64,000 nucleotides of DNA from Tillus elongatus (taxonomy: Eukaryota > Arthropoda > Insecta > Coleoptera > Cleridae). This document shows positions 46,886 through 60,072 of the stretch, in pieces. The stretch lies in the NCBI GenBank assembly GCA_964006375.1, contig OZ023266.1, positions 156,557,792 to 156,621,791 on the forward strand. The letters run 5' to 3'. Positions within the stretch are counted from its first letter, which is position 1, and every line of letters begins with the position of its first letter. The notes under the pieces were generated by a model. The model made no database searches. It saw only the letters and a list, made by a program, of their open reading frames with translations, and had not been told where the DNA came from. Position numbers and translations under genes: made by a program.

Positions 46886-47233
46886 CATAAAATCCGTTTT
46901 TTTCCGAGGCTAATAAGACTTGAGCCAATGACTTGCCAAATTTTGACACGGTGTGATACTCTGGATCTATGCCATGCCGGGAAAATTTGGTGCTTCTCTC
47001 GTAAGTATCTACTGAATAATATACCTACAAGACGTCTAAATATTACTGACAAAATAATATTATATCGCCACTGTTTATAAATAATTGTAAAAATTGATGC
47101 TTGAAGTGTTTAAAAAAAATAGGGGTCATGTTCTTAAATTAGTCAAGGGTTATTATGTGAAAATGCTCATGCTTTTAATAATAATGGTACTTGCTGTATA
47201 AGAAGTTTTGTTAACTGAAGAATTGTTCTCAAA
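46886..47233. other. Unassigned
   Basis: No gene or known repeat. Confidence 0.4.
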
Positions 47234-48690
47234 AAATGCGCACCAGAACTTTCTCCTGTTCTGGCTCGTCAGTTTCAGACATCTTACAATAGAGACATAT
47301 TCTCTAGTAACTGGACAACTGCTCCAGTACAACCCGTCCCCAAGAAAGGATCCAAAGTGCTTCCTAGCAACTACAGGCCTATTTCTCTCCATTTAGTCGT
47401 CTCTAAAGTGATGGAAGAGTATATAAACATCGAATTACTAAAATTTCTTGAAAAACACAGTCTAATCCACGACAGGCAGTATGGATTCCGTCAGCGCAGA
47501 TCAACTGCCGACCTCCTTTCCTTTGTCACCCATTCTTGGAACAAGTCTATGGAACTACACGGTGAATCCCAGATTGTCGCTCTAGACATATCCAAAGCAT
47601 TCGACCAGGTCTGGCACGCAGCGCTGCTTAATAAACTTCCGGCCTATGGCCTACCACCAAAACTCTGTACCTGGACAGCAAATTTCCTCTTCAACCGGAG
47701 CATTTCTGTTGTGGGTGGCCATTCCTCTAAACTGTATCCAATTAATGCAGGAGTCCCCCAAGGTTCAGCTTTAGCCCCTACTTTGTTTCTTCTCCACATC
47801 AATGACCTCCTCTCTAGCACATCCAACCCAGTTCACAGTTACCCGGACGACAGCACCCTCCACTCAAATATACAATATTCCAAGCCCATCTCTTTAGCCT
47901 AATTAGTAGAAATCTTGTAGAATTCAACTCCACCAAATCTAAGTCTTGCTTTCTATCTCATAAGAGATACACCAGTCCTAGACCCATCACAATGAACAAC
48001 CAAGTTATTCAAAGTAATGAGTCCTTTTCACTTGTTGGTATTTCTGTGGATCGAAATCTCAATTGGCACCAACATGTCACATCAATTGCAGAAGCGGCTG
48101 CTAAGAAATTAGGTTTCTTCTTCCAGGCTGGCAAATAGTTTTCACCAGCTAATATCTATACCTTATATACTTAACAAATAAGGCCAAACCTCGAATACTG
48201 CTTCCACATCTGGGGTGCCGCTGCCGCTTCTACACTCGCTATCTTGGACTCCATTCAGAAGAGAGCTATGCGTCTCATCCCAAAGGCTGCCATCCCTTGC
48301 CCACCAACGTGCCGTTGATGACCTCTCTCTCTTTTATAGATCTCTGCACGGGCACTGCTCAGAGGAGCTTTCTTCCATAGTTCCCCCACCTGCTGTCCCC
48401 AACAGATCTACTAGGGGAACAGAGCGAATGCACCCTTCAGATCTACTAGGGGAACAGAGCGAATGCACCCTTTTACTGTCCAGGTCACCAGACATAGAAC
48501 ATATTGTTATGCCCGCTCTTCTGTCCCGAGGACTTCCAAGTTCTGGAATTCCTTGCCGGCACATGTTTTCCTTCTCGTCCGAACCCCCAAACCTTCAAGT
48601 CCAGAATTAAGAAGTTGTCTCCTTCCTCCTTGTCGACACCCACGGTACGATAGTATTTAGGCTGTAAGGCCCCGTGGTGTGTTGAAATAT
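47234..48690 (+). pseudogene. CR1-like LINE (copy C), reverse transcriptase largely open
   Basis: From 47235 one frame runs about 220 codons: APELSPVLARQFQTS, APVQPVPKKGSKVLPSNYRP, QYGFRQRRSTADLL, SQIVALDISKAFDQVW (catalytic Asp), NAGVPQGSALAPTLF, then HSYPDDSTLHSN, where the expected YADD box reads YPDD. A deletion of about 85 bp after SKPISLA shifts the frame. The thumb and C-terminal domain follow (FNSTKSKSCFLSHKRYTS, VDRNLNWHQHVTSI, LPAHVF-type end) and a GTTGAAATATAAAAAAAA tail. A 35-bp perfect tandem duplication lies at 48403-48472. 5'-truncated at about 47234. Relative orientation is opposite to copies A and B. Confidence 0.88.
48403..48472. repeat. 35-bp perfect tandem duplication in LINE copy C
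   Basis: Two identical 35-bp units (48403-48437, 48438-48472) beginning CAGATCTACTAGGGGAAC. Absent from copies A and B, so it arose after insertion or in this lineage. Confidence 0.95.
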
Positions 48691-48699
48691 AAAAAAAAC

Positions 48700-48840
48700 C
48701 TTGACGTCTCTACGCCCCGCTGGATGGTAACTCCTGATTTATGGTTTAAATTACTCAACAAGCCCCCCTATTCATCAGATCTGGCTCCTCCAGACTTATC
48801 GTCGCTTCCTGCAATTAAAAAAAGTTATTGACAAAATATT
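48700..48840 (+). pseudogene. Mariner-like transposase C-terminal scrap
   Basis: The + strand reads NKPPYSSDLAPPDL, the PPYSPDLAPxD motif around the third catalytic Asp of mariner transposases, with little recognisable around it. The fragment is short. Confidence 0.45.
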
Positions 48841-48876
48841 GTTTTAGTTAAGCTTCTTTAAATTATTGAATTATGG

Positions 48877-48965
<89 letters not shown>
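48877..48965. repeat. (AT)n microsatellite
   Basis: Pure AT over about 89 bp. The flanks do not show the ATR blocks. Confidence 0.95.
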
Positions 48966-48967
<2 letters not shown>

Positions 48968-50054
48968 GTTTAAAAGTACTTGCGTTGCGTCCATCATTTT
49001 ACAAGTATACTACAAGTCAAAATTATCCAAAAATACTTTCTGTGATTGGCTGATTACAGTGAACTATGATCCATAAATGATGGTCGTGTATTATTGCTAG
49101 TATTGTTAATCAGAAAATTCCTAATAGCTCAAACGTTATTCCATGGGGGTTAAAAAAAGAAGATAATTTTATTATTTCGCTGTTTGCACAGTTACATTTT
49201 ATTACACAATTGAAAAAAAAAGACTGTTTAGAAACTGAAAACAGTCTTGCTGTTTACAGTAAACCATTTTAATTCGACCCAGTCACCGAATATCAATGTC
49301 ATTTTTAGAACGATTAGCCAACTATTTTTATGTTATCTTCACGTTTCTACTTGCCCCTAGAAATTTGGCATCTTATTTAAGTATGGACCCACCTGTTATT
49401 AAACATTGCTTCCGTATATCTGCAACTACTTTGGTTAATTGTAAAATTGTATTGCCCATTTTAAAGTTAAGGGTGTTGTTAAATGGAGTCTTTGTAATTT
49501 CTTCTTAGCCAATTTTGTAGACAGAATTCGCTCTTGAGATGATTTAATTTGAAGGCGTCTTTGCACTGTGGTAAAAAAACACAACTAGAGTTTACTGTCT
49601 TGACGCATCGTTGACATCTCCACAGACCTAGCATTAAAATCCTTCTTCCCAACCGCTATTTCCAGACTATGGGAGCGCAGTGGCCGAAGTACTGAAGCGT
49701 ATAGTACCCACAGTGTTACTTGTATCAAAATAAAATAACGTGAACCTGTTACGCTATACGAAGTGCACTCTCTGACGATGTTATTTGCCGATGATGTGCT
49801 TCCCGTGCCGTGTTGTCAACTGTAACAAAATAAAACAAATATGAATCTTGTTACAATGGTTGTCAGATTTAAAGTCAAACTTGCCTTTTTTCATCATATT
49901 AACATGGGTAGTGACGAACCATATATAAGTATGTATGAGTCCAGTTCAAAAAAAAAATTAAAGTTGGTATATATAGATACAAATTATTATGGAGAAGCTC
50001 TGTAATTTCTGCGCTTTATTTATTCCAGGATTTTTTTGTTGCATGAAATCAAAT
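48966..50054. other. Unassigned
   Basis: No gene supported. A short LFADDV at 49780 is discussed under rejected items. Confidence 0.35.
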
Positions 50055-50625
50055 AGTTAATCGCATTCTACTCGTCGTACCCTTTCATTTGATACCCATA
50101 TCAACGGGTTTATGAAGAAAAAAGGCAATTCGTTATCTCGGGTCGTCTGCCATACTGAGTTTATAATGACTTCGCATAGCTTACCGTATTTTACTGGTTA
50201 AACCCTTTCATTTGATACCCATCTCAAGGAGGCTGTGAAGAAAAGGTAATCCTCCATCTTTGGGAGTCCGCCATACTGGTTTTTTCCTTAGGACTCGTCG
50301 GTGTCTTTGCCGCCCCGATAGCACCGCAGCCTTTGGCTTATTGTGCATACTGGGTTTAGAATATTACATAGTTTATTCTATTTTACTCGCCAAACCCTTG
50401 AATTTAATACCCATGTCAAGGGGCTTGGGAAGAAAAAGGTATTTTGCTACCTTAAAGCGTGTGCCATATTGGATTCAGAAAAATATTATATATACTACTG
50501 CATTGTCACCGCACTTATACACGGCTGCCAAATTTTAAAGCTCTAGCCTGATCAGAGCTAGTCGAACTTTTGATTGCAAGATTTGTCACAGACAGAGAAA
50601 GTGAGGTAGTAAATGCGTTATAAAA
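50055..50625 (-). repeat. F2 minisatellite-bearing repeat, inverted copy with U4
   Basis: Inverted monomers (CCTTTCATTTGATACCCAT twice, CCATACTG, TACTCGCCAAACCC) end in the leader (CACGGCTGCCAAATTT-like, TTGCAAGATTTGTCACAGAC, AGAGAAAGTGAG). The U4 retroposon at 50280-50345 splits one monomer. Confidence 0.75.
50272..50353 (-). mobile_element. U short retroposon, copy U4
   Basis: The 66-bp element (50280-50345) sits in an F2 monomer between CATACTGG repeats (50272-50279, 50346-50353). Minus sense: GCACAATAAGCC-AAA-GGCT, GCGGTGCTATCGGGGCGGC, TCC-TAA-GGA and an A tail. It carries the same first-hairpin variant as U3. Confidence 0.85.
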
Positions 50626-51449
50626 AATTATTCGTTATTGCAAATAAAGTTTATTACTTTGGCTACGAACCTAAATAACACAAGCAGCTGGTAAAGCTCA
50701 CAAATATTACTCTAGTACTAATAACCTTTGAACTGTACAAAATCTGTTCTCTTGTCAAGATGATTTACCAAGAACGAAGTGATAATTCAGTTCCTTTTGA
50801 TATTTGTATTATTCTGCAAACTGGTGAAATTATTGTAAGGCCCGTTGCCCATTAAAGCGCTCTAGTTGGTATTCCTGGAAAGTACGTCCCTTGTATATTC
50901 CGTCAGATTCCTGTTCCATACTCCCGAGGCATTTAAAATGACAATTTCCGGGACCGAAATGTCCTGCCACATGCAGGACATCAAACTTTTTACTTTTCAG
51001 CAGATTCGGTCATAAAAACATCGGTTTAACCCGCAAGGTCTCTCGATTTGTCCCCAATAGAATATTTTTGGGTAGAATTGGGAGAACTTTTCTACGCTTG
51101 CCCAGCTTAGAGTTATTTTGCGTGATATAGGAGATTCTATGTAGCATAAACTACTCGATTGGACTCATGACTCGCTGCGATAGACGAAAGATGATGATGG
51201 TACAGGAGCCATGCAGTATTTTTTTAATTAAATAAATTTAGTTAGGTAAAAATTTATATCATATTGTACAACCACCATAAGGTGTAATGAATAAGAAATC
51301 AGCTTTAAGAATCTACATTATACAACAGAGGCGTCCGTTGTGACGTTCGAGCGAGCAAATAGTGCTTTTGAGTGTACAGTAGTAAATAAAACGCGTTAGG
51401 AACACTCTGAGCATCAAATCGAACGAGCCTAATGTATTGGCTATATTTC
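50626..51449. other. Mostly unassigned; possible Tc1-like transposase remnant
   Basis: About 51030-51140 reads a string reminiscent of a Tc1 C-terminus (LSICPQ, NIFG, NWENF, LRVILRDIGDSM), broken by stops. The resemblance is weak; nothing else is recognised. Confidence 0.3.
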
Positions 51450-51554
51450 AGTCACTATAGAACCTCGGTGATTCAGTGGTAAGAACGTGTACCTCTGAAC
51501 CGAATGGTACTGGGTTCCATCACAGGGCACTCCTTTCACTTTTTCAGTATATAT

Positions 51555-52350
51555 TGTACTGTTGCGTTTTCGCCGGGTTGTGGATAAGTGAGACTTTAAA
51601 TTTTAACAAAACAACTTTATTTACTCTCTAAATATGGATACAATAAAAGTTCTAGAATGTCTCTCTCACAAAACACTTAGTTTATCTGGCCTTACAGTCA
51701 CTAATCTGCACACAAGTCACTACACTGGAACTACAGTCGCTACTCTCTAAAACTTTACACTGGTTACTGCTTCTTCGAGTCACTTCAACATTCTCTAATT
51801 GAACTGAACTGCCTGATCTGGCTTGCTTTCGCCTTTATATACCCGTCGTACCTTCCACCTCGTTTCGGGAGTGTTCCATTCCAAAATGTTCCAGGGCCTT
51901 CTTTTGCTAGAAGGTTCTGTGAATACAGGTCGGCCCCGTGTGTATACAGGGGGATGTATATACAGGTGATCCAAATGTGGTCATCACTCCTATGTTACAC
52001 AAGATGTGTTTCTCGTACTATAAGATCTCTCTGCGTATACAGGGTGTAAGGGTTCTCTGCGTATACAGGGTGTATATACAGGGTGTTCGGAATGCGCAGA
52101 CCTGTTATCCGTTCCGACGGGGTTGAGACTTTGCTTGTGGGGGGTCACCCCAGGCGTGTGTGGAGGCGGTGTTGCCAGATCGTGCAAGAATTCCCAGATG
52201 TTGAGGAAGTTTTGGAGATGTGGTAACACGGCACCTACATCTAATGAAGTACTTTTATGCACAATCAACCAAGGGTTGAGGTGCTATCGGGGCGGCAAGG
52301 CCGCGGACGAGCCCTGAGGGAACAAAAAAAAAGTGCTTTGGAACAGTACA
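51555..52350 (-). mobile_element. Solo LTR (796 bp) of an LTR retrotransposon
   Basis: The unit begins TGTACTGTT and ends AACAGTACA, i.e. TG...CA with a 9-bp terminal inverted repeat. Read on the minus strand it has a promoter-like GGTATATAAAGGCG followed by CAGTTCAGTTC, and near the 3' end AGTAAATAAAGTTG as a polyadenylation signal. The upstream part (about 51915-52085) has several TATACAGGG repeats. There is no internal coding region, so it is a solo LTR left by recombination. I find no clear target-site duplication. The superfamily (BEL/Pao or Gypsy) cannot be decided. Confidence 0.8.
52247..52339 (+). mobile_element. U short retroposon, copy U5, inside the LTR
   Basis: The element (52256-52330) in + sense: TATGCACAATCAACC, GCGGC-AAG-GCCGC, CCCTGAGGGAACAAAAAA. 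Flanks AAGTACTTT (52247) and AAGTGCTTT (52331) differ by one base. Confidence 0.85.
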
Positions 52351-52615
52351 ATTACCATCAGCCTAGGTTGTGGCATTGTATTTGAGCAATGTCTGCACGT
52401 TCCGTTCTTCGGAGGGGGCGTAAAGCCGTCGGTCCCGTATCGATGTGATGTTGGGCACGTTAAAGATCTCTACCCTCTTTACAGAAAGGCAGGGATTCGG
52501 CAAAATTTCCAGTATAGTGAGGTGAAAGTACTCCCTGGCGTCGGTGATTGGCCATAGTCGCGGAAATAGGCCGACGATAAAGAAATAAAACACACACACA
52601 CACTGAGTCACTATA

Positions 52616-53260
52616 TATAGATATTTCTAAAGTAAACCAAATTATTTTATAAAGGTAAGCTTCTAAGATACAATAGAACTAGTTTTATAAGGGTAGGCAA
52701 GCTCTTCTAACAGTCTACTTCCTATCAAACATACAGTGTCCTGAAATAACGACATTGTATCGTTTTTGCTTGCCGAAGTCGAAAAAGTTACGATTCGGCG
52801 TAAAAAATGAGCGAATCGACAACACTGTCAATTTACAGGTGCTTGATCGCCAGTTCTCTCTCAGGACCTACAACAGGCAGAAAGTGCTGGTGTGTTTTCT
52901 GAATATTGGATCTTCTCTCTCTCTCCTGCTACAGGATGGCGAGAGTTCACGGCAAGGTCTTCTGACTCACGCAAGGACGCCCGTTGCTCTTTTGTTCCGG
53001 TTGTGTGTGTATGTGTACGATGAGACTGGCCTGTACCTATATAGTGGAAATTGTAGACTAATTTAATATACAGAGAGCCTAGCGTACCAGTGCGTAACGA
53101 CTGTATAGATCCTTCGGCCACAAAAAATGGACAACAAAGTAAATTAGCATTTATATAGTAATTATGGTGTATATTTCTTAATTACCAAAGTTATATAAGC
53201 TTGGAATGAATAAATGAATAAAAGATAAAGCGAAAGAAGTTATTGTTATTACCCTTACTT
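52616..53260. other. Unassigned
   Basis: A 103-codon + strand frame (52755-53066) lacks a known motif. On the minus strand ACTATATAGG near 53040 looks like a TATA box followed by GC-richer sequence, so an LTR fragment is possible. Confidence 0.3.
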
Positions 53261-53400
53261 AAAAGTTGAATAAGAGGCTTATAGTTCCAGAACAAAATTA
53301 TTTTGCAAATACCTACGCGTTTCGGTTTTTTCCAAGCCATCTTCAGGTTAGTACTTTATTACTAATATAAATGTCAAGTGGAAAATATAAGAATTACGGT
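53261..53400 (-). repeat. Penelope-type terminal fragment with hammerhead-like block
   Basis: Minus strand: CTGAAGATGGCTTGG, then CCGAAACGCGTAGGTA and the TTTGCAAAATAATTTTG stretch. CTGAAGA, GAAAC and the palindrome ACGCGT repeat the layout at 36774 with different sequence, so it is probably an end of another Penelope family. Stem II is poor; activity unlikely. Confidence 0.45.
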
Positions 53401-54010
53401 GTTTAATTTCACCACAGCATTTTTAAGGAAACGGGGTCCTAAAGTGACTGTACAAGAGTTGGCTACCAAATGAACGTTTGAGAAATGAAGATTTTTACAA
53501 AATTGAAAAGTGACAGCATGCTAAAAATGTCGAGTTTTACTAATATTTGGACTAATTTAAAACGTAAATTGTGTACAAACAAAAGCAGTACCTTTTCGGT
53601 ATAGCATTATATTATTAGATATGTAATCTTAGACCAAATATACTAATACTTACATGATAAAAGTCTTGGTACAGCAAGTGCGTTTTGAATTTTCAGTAAA
53701 AAATTATAATATATAACTTGTGTAACAGATTTCAGCTAAAATAATTTGTTAACTTCGGGGTAACAAAATTTTAAAAATAATAATTTTTCGCAGGAATGCT
53801 GACCTGGTTAATTAGGTTGGATAACGAACTTATCCAAGTTATTAACAAAGGGGATCCGCCTGCCAAGTTTTCTTATAATCCTCATCTCGAGGTATCTGGG
53901 TAACATTCCAACTGACATCCAGATATGGGTTTGAGGGGCCTTAATCCTTCACAAATCTGCGATTAATTGTAAGCAAGAGAGATATATTAGCTCATTTCTA
54001 TTATGTCTTT

Positions 54011-54101
<91 letters not shown>

Positions 54102-54464
54102 TAATGATAACCTTTATTCACATCATAAATATAACAAAAATTAACATATTATTGCTCTAATTTAGAGATGTGAACAAGAATTAGTAATCTCTTCAGTTAA
54201 ACTTGTCCGCGACCAATTCTCATCTGAACATTGTGAACACTTATTACAGGATCTTACAACTAACCAAAACGGTAACCTAACATAATGAATCTCGGAGCAA
54301 GAATAAAAAGCTTAGTAATCCAGCCAACAGTCCTTAAAAATCTTGTCCGATTACAAAAACCGCATTGATAAGATCAATTAAAAAAAACCGAAAATAAAAA
54401 TTAACACTAATACATTCAAATACTCCTCTGTTCAGACACCCATAACCTCTCGATACAAAAAAAG
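53401..54464. other. Repeat remnants and an (AT)n tract
   Basis: A damaged M1 end lies at 53671-53700 (ACAGCAAGTGCG), ATR-like wording (GGATAACGAACTTATCC) near 53820, and (AT)n at 54013-54095. No gene recognised. Confidence 0.5.
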
Positions 54465-54760
54465 TCTAAACGCAGCAAGTGCGTTACGGTAGTAAATTAC
54501 CATAGAAATCTTTTTAATAGCTAGTATGTCGTTTTTTAATTAAAGTAACCAGTATAACCTTTATAGTAGAAACAATGTACCATATTTCAACATAACTTTA
54601 TTGTTTGAAAAAGTACAAAAAATTTCCCAAAATAAAATTTAAATGTTCCCGCAAAAACTTGTCTGATATTCCTGGCCAACGAACTTCTTTAAGTTTGTTA
54701 TGCCTACCCGCCAAGGTATAATTACTCACAAAAATCTCTTCAACGAAACTTCCAAAAAAT
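54465..54760 (-). repeat. M1 element, one-ended copy
   Basis: TCTAAACGCAGCAAGTGCG then TTACGGTAGTAAATTACCAT, with interior blocks CCAGTATAACC, AACAATGTACCAT. The far end is replaced by TTTTGCCAAG-like ATR wording. Confidence 0.65.
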
Positions 54761-55159
54761 GTTCGCATTAAAATTTGTAAACTATTTTTTCACGAAAATC
54801 CGAAAACATTTTTTTACATTTGTAAACAAATTCATCAACTACTTATATATTATGATAATGTAAATATATATAATCCCTTCCAATAAATTATTTCACCTTT
54901 TTTTGTACCAAAGTTTATTTATATATTTTATTATTTTTCTTGGACATTCACTAAATAATCACATAATCTGATCGGTTATTAGAATTGAATAAAAAACTGG
55001 AAAAAATTTAAAACATGAATCATGGTATGCGATTATAAATGCAAATATTTCCAAAACTAGGGTCTCTATGTATAGGGAGTGTTATACAAAACTTGAAGCA
55101 GAGGGTATGCCCGTCCCTTCTGAAACACAAAATACAGGCTGTTCCATTTGAGCTACGGC

Positions 55160-56490
<1,331 letters not shown>

Positions 56491-56589
56491 GACGACGTTT
56501 TAAGAAAAAAAACTATAAGTACTCGTACTTATATTTTCTTTACCCACCATGTTTTGTTTAATATAAGTCAACACATACGAAACGGAAGA

Positions 56590-56958
56590 GGGAAATCTCT
56601 TTTTTTTTACTTGAACGTTAGCCTATTTCCGCGACTATGGCCAATCACCGACGCCAGGTAGCAGTTTCAGCTCACTATCCCGAAATTTTGCCGAACCCCT
56701 GCCTTTCTGTAAGAAAGGTAGGGCTCTATAACGTGCCCAGCATCGAATGGACACGGGACCGACGGCTTTACAACCCCTCCGCAGAACGTGCGGACCTTCA
56801 ATTGGCTCAAATGCAATGTCAGAACATCGGTTGATGTTAATTTATTACAGTTAATACTGAAAAGATGAAAGGGTAAAGCTGGGAATCGAACCCAGTACCC
56901 TTCGGTTCAGAGGCGCATGTTTGAACCCCTGGACCACCGAGGCTCTCGGGGAAATTTC
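56590..56958 (-). mobile_element. tRNA-headed SINE, copy S4
   Basis: Element 56600-56948, minus sense: AGAGCCTCGGTGGTCCAGG, GGGTTCGATTCCCAGC, GGCACGTTATAGAGCCC, ATTGGCCATAGTCGCGGAAA, T-rich complement of an A tail. Flanks GGGAAATCTC and GGGAAATTTC differ by one base. Confidence 0.88.
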
Positions 56959-57183
56959 ATTGAAAATGACGAAGAGAACTTTAGTAGAGGCGTCGTGTCT
57001 ATTTTTAATATTATTAATTTTATCGGTAAGTAAACATGCTTAGGGGAACCTCTGTATGCATTGACCAGACAAATACTGTGCTCTCAATTCCACAATACAG
57101 TTAAGAGACCTAAAGCAAATTTAAGATGCTGGGCGGATAAGCAGGCTGCAAAGGAGCTAGAAATTTCATGTGTAAAAAAATCT

Positions 57184-57496
57184 CTGGACGCAGCAAGTGC
57201 GTTATGGTAGTGAATTTTCATAAAAATATTTTTATTGCAAATATGTGTTTTCTTTTGAAGAAAGCAGGCATCAATTTTGGTTACCAGTATAACCTATATA
57301 GTAAAAACAATGTTCATGTTTCATAAAAATAACTTTATTGTGTGAAAATGTACAAAAATTTCCAAAAGTAAACTTAAAGTGTTCCCGAAAAAACTCGTTA
57401 CTTGGTCAACCTTATAGGTTAATAGCAAATTGAGCTATTCAAATATTAAGCATTTGATCAAAATTCGCTACCATAACGCACTTGCTGCATCCAGAA
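57184..57496. mobile_element. M1 foldback MITE, best complete copy
   Basis: Left end TCTGGACGCAGCAAGTGCG then TTATGGTAGTGAATTTTCAT; right end AAAATTCGCTACCATAACG then CACTTGCTGCATCCAGA. Terminal inverted repeats of about 40 bp enclose 230 bp without coding capacity. The outer 15 bp of each end are themselves a hairpin (ACGCA-CTTGC-TGCGT). I could not define a target-site duplication. Confidence 0.85.
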
Positions 57497-57499
57497 TTT

Positions 57500-58535
<1,036 letters not shown>

Positions 58536-58954
58536 GGACAAACCCCCCACCAACTATTTCGCCATGCAAAACTCCCATTTTCTCCAATTTTAAAAAACTA
58601 GGGAAAGAGAAAAATTACACCAAATTAATTAAACAAAAAATACCAAATTATATCTAACTCTATGAGTAAAATTGTCATGGCCAAAAATAAAGATAATATT
58701 AGAAGAGCATACCTATATTTGGAATACACATGTCAGAAAAGAAAATATTTATTTACATGGCACTTTGAAAGTAGATCTGACATTTGTCAAAATAATTTGT
58801 CAGTTAAATATGATATGTACTGTTGCCATGGACTACATATTATGCAACGCCCTATAAGAATCTTCTGTTTTGGAGTACGAAAGCTTATTTTACCCTTTTA
58901 ATATTTTTTGATCCCTTAACCCGAAATGCTTTTCTTTGTCTATAAAATTACATC
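58536..58954. other. Unassigned
   Basis: No gene supported; a 79-codon frame at 58662-58901 lacks motifs. Confidence 0.35.
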
Positions 58955-59340
58955 AATTGTGGATTTTGTGTGCTGTGTGTGTTTTTATTTCTTTAACGTC
59001 GGCTCATTTCCGCGACTATGGCCGATCACAGACTCCAGGGAGCAGTTTAACCTCACTATCCTTGAAATTTTGCCGAACCCCTGCCTTTCTGTAAGGAAAG
59101 TAGGGATCTTTAACGTGCCCAACATCGCCGGGACACGGGACCGATGGCTTTACGCCCTTCCGAAGGGCGGAACGTGAAGACATTCAACTTGCTCAAATAC
59201 AATGCCACAACCTCGGTTGATGTTAGAGTTACAGTATGTACTGAAAAAGTGAAAGGAGTATCCTGCGATCGAACCCAGTACCCTTCGGTTCAGAGGCACA
59301 CGTTCTTACCACTGAACCACCGAGGATCTAATTGTGGATT
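58955..59340 (-). mobile_element. tRNA-headed SINE, copy S5, with target-site duplication
   Basis: Element 58966-59329 between AATTGTGGATT repeats (58955-58965 and 59330-59340). Minus sense head ATCCTCGGTGGTTCAGTGG with an intact A-box-like core, GGGTTCGATCGCAGG, body GGGCACGTTAAAGATCC, 3' block ATCGGCCATAGTCGCGGAAA. Confidence 0.9.
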
Positions 59341-60072
59341 GTCAACAGCAACTTTGGAAATTTAATTATTTTTTCATTTAAACCGAAGGAAAGATAATAT
59401 AATAAAATAAATAGATGTTTGTAAGTATTGGAAGCCAAACTACATACAGTTTTGTGGGTGTCAACTAAGTTTATTTGTAAAATCCTATTTTAAAACCAAC
59501 ACATTAACATTCCAGCGTAAAACAGTCTCATCCAATCTTATTAGTAAAATTAGTAACGAGAGAATGTATCATTTTCTACTAATTTTCACAGCCACAGATT
59601 TTTAAGTTAATCTTGTTGTCGGCTCGAGAGTCAATTTTGATGATGGATTGTTGTTCCAGGAGATTATTATGAATATGTGCTGTTGTATACTCTGGTATAA
59701 CATCTTCAAGATGAGGCGTAAAACCCGACAAGACTGATATTATTTTACGGATCGTTTATTTATATGTATTTATAAACGGGACTCGAATACCACAGTTGAT
59801 ATTTATAATGTATGTAATGTATAAATTTATAAAAACCTATTATTAATCCAGGAGCTGAAATAGAAAGTCTAACGGTAGATGACCTTTTATTACGTTGTTT
59901 ATAATCCTTGATTGGCGCCAATGGCATTAGCATATAATAATAACAGTGCAACATCGAGAGCAAGCAGCTACATACTCGCCAGAAGGTTCTTTCTTTACGA
60001 TACCAAATAAAAGAACCCAGCGTTTTGTATTACTTGCTGGTGGTAAGCTATTAATTTGGTTTATCAAAAATA
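59341..60072. other. Unassigned
   Basis: No gene or repeat recognised. Confidence 0.4.

Larger units (their letters stand above)
51450..52615 (+). mobile_element. tRNA-headed SINE, copy S3, split by a solo LTR
   Basis: Head half 51460-51554 (AACCTCGGTGATTCAGTGG, TGGGTTCCATCACAGGG) and tail half 52351-52605 (TTGTGGCATTGTATTTGAGC, GGGCACGTTAAAGATCTC, ATTGGCCATAGTCGCGGAAA, CACACACACA). AGTCACTATA flanks the whole unit (51450-51459 and 52606-52615), proving that both halves are one insertion. Confidence 0.9.

Noticed and set aside
49770..49800. LTMLFADDVLPV on the + strand, resembling a reverse transcriptase FADD box
   Set aside because: No other reverse transcriptase motif on either side; a six-residue match alone can be chance.
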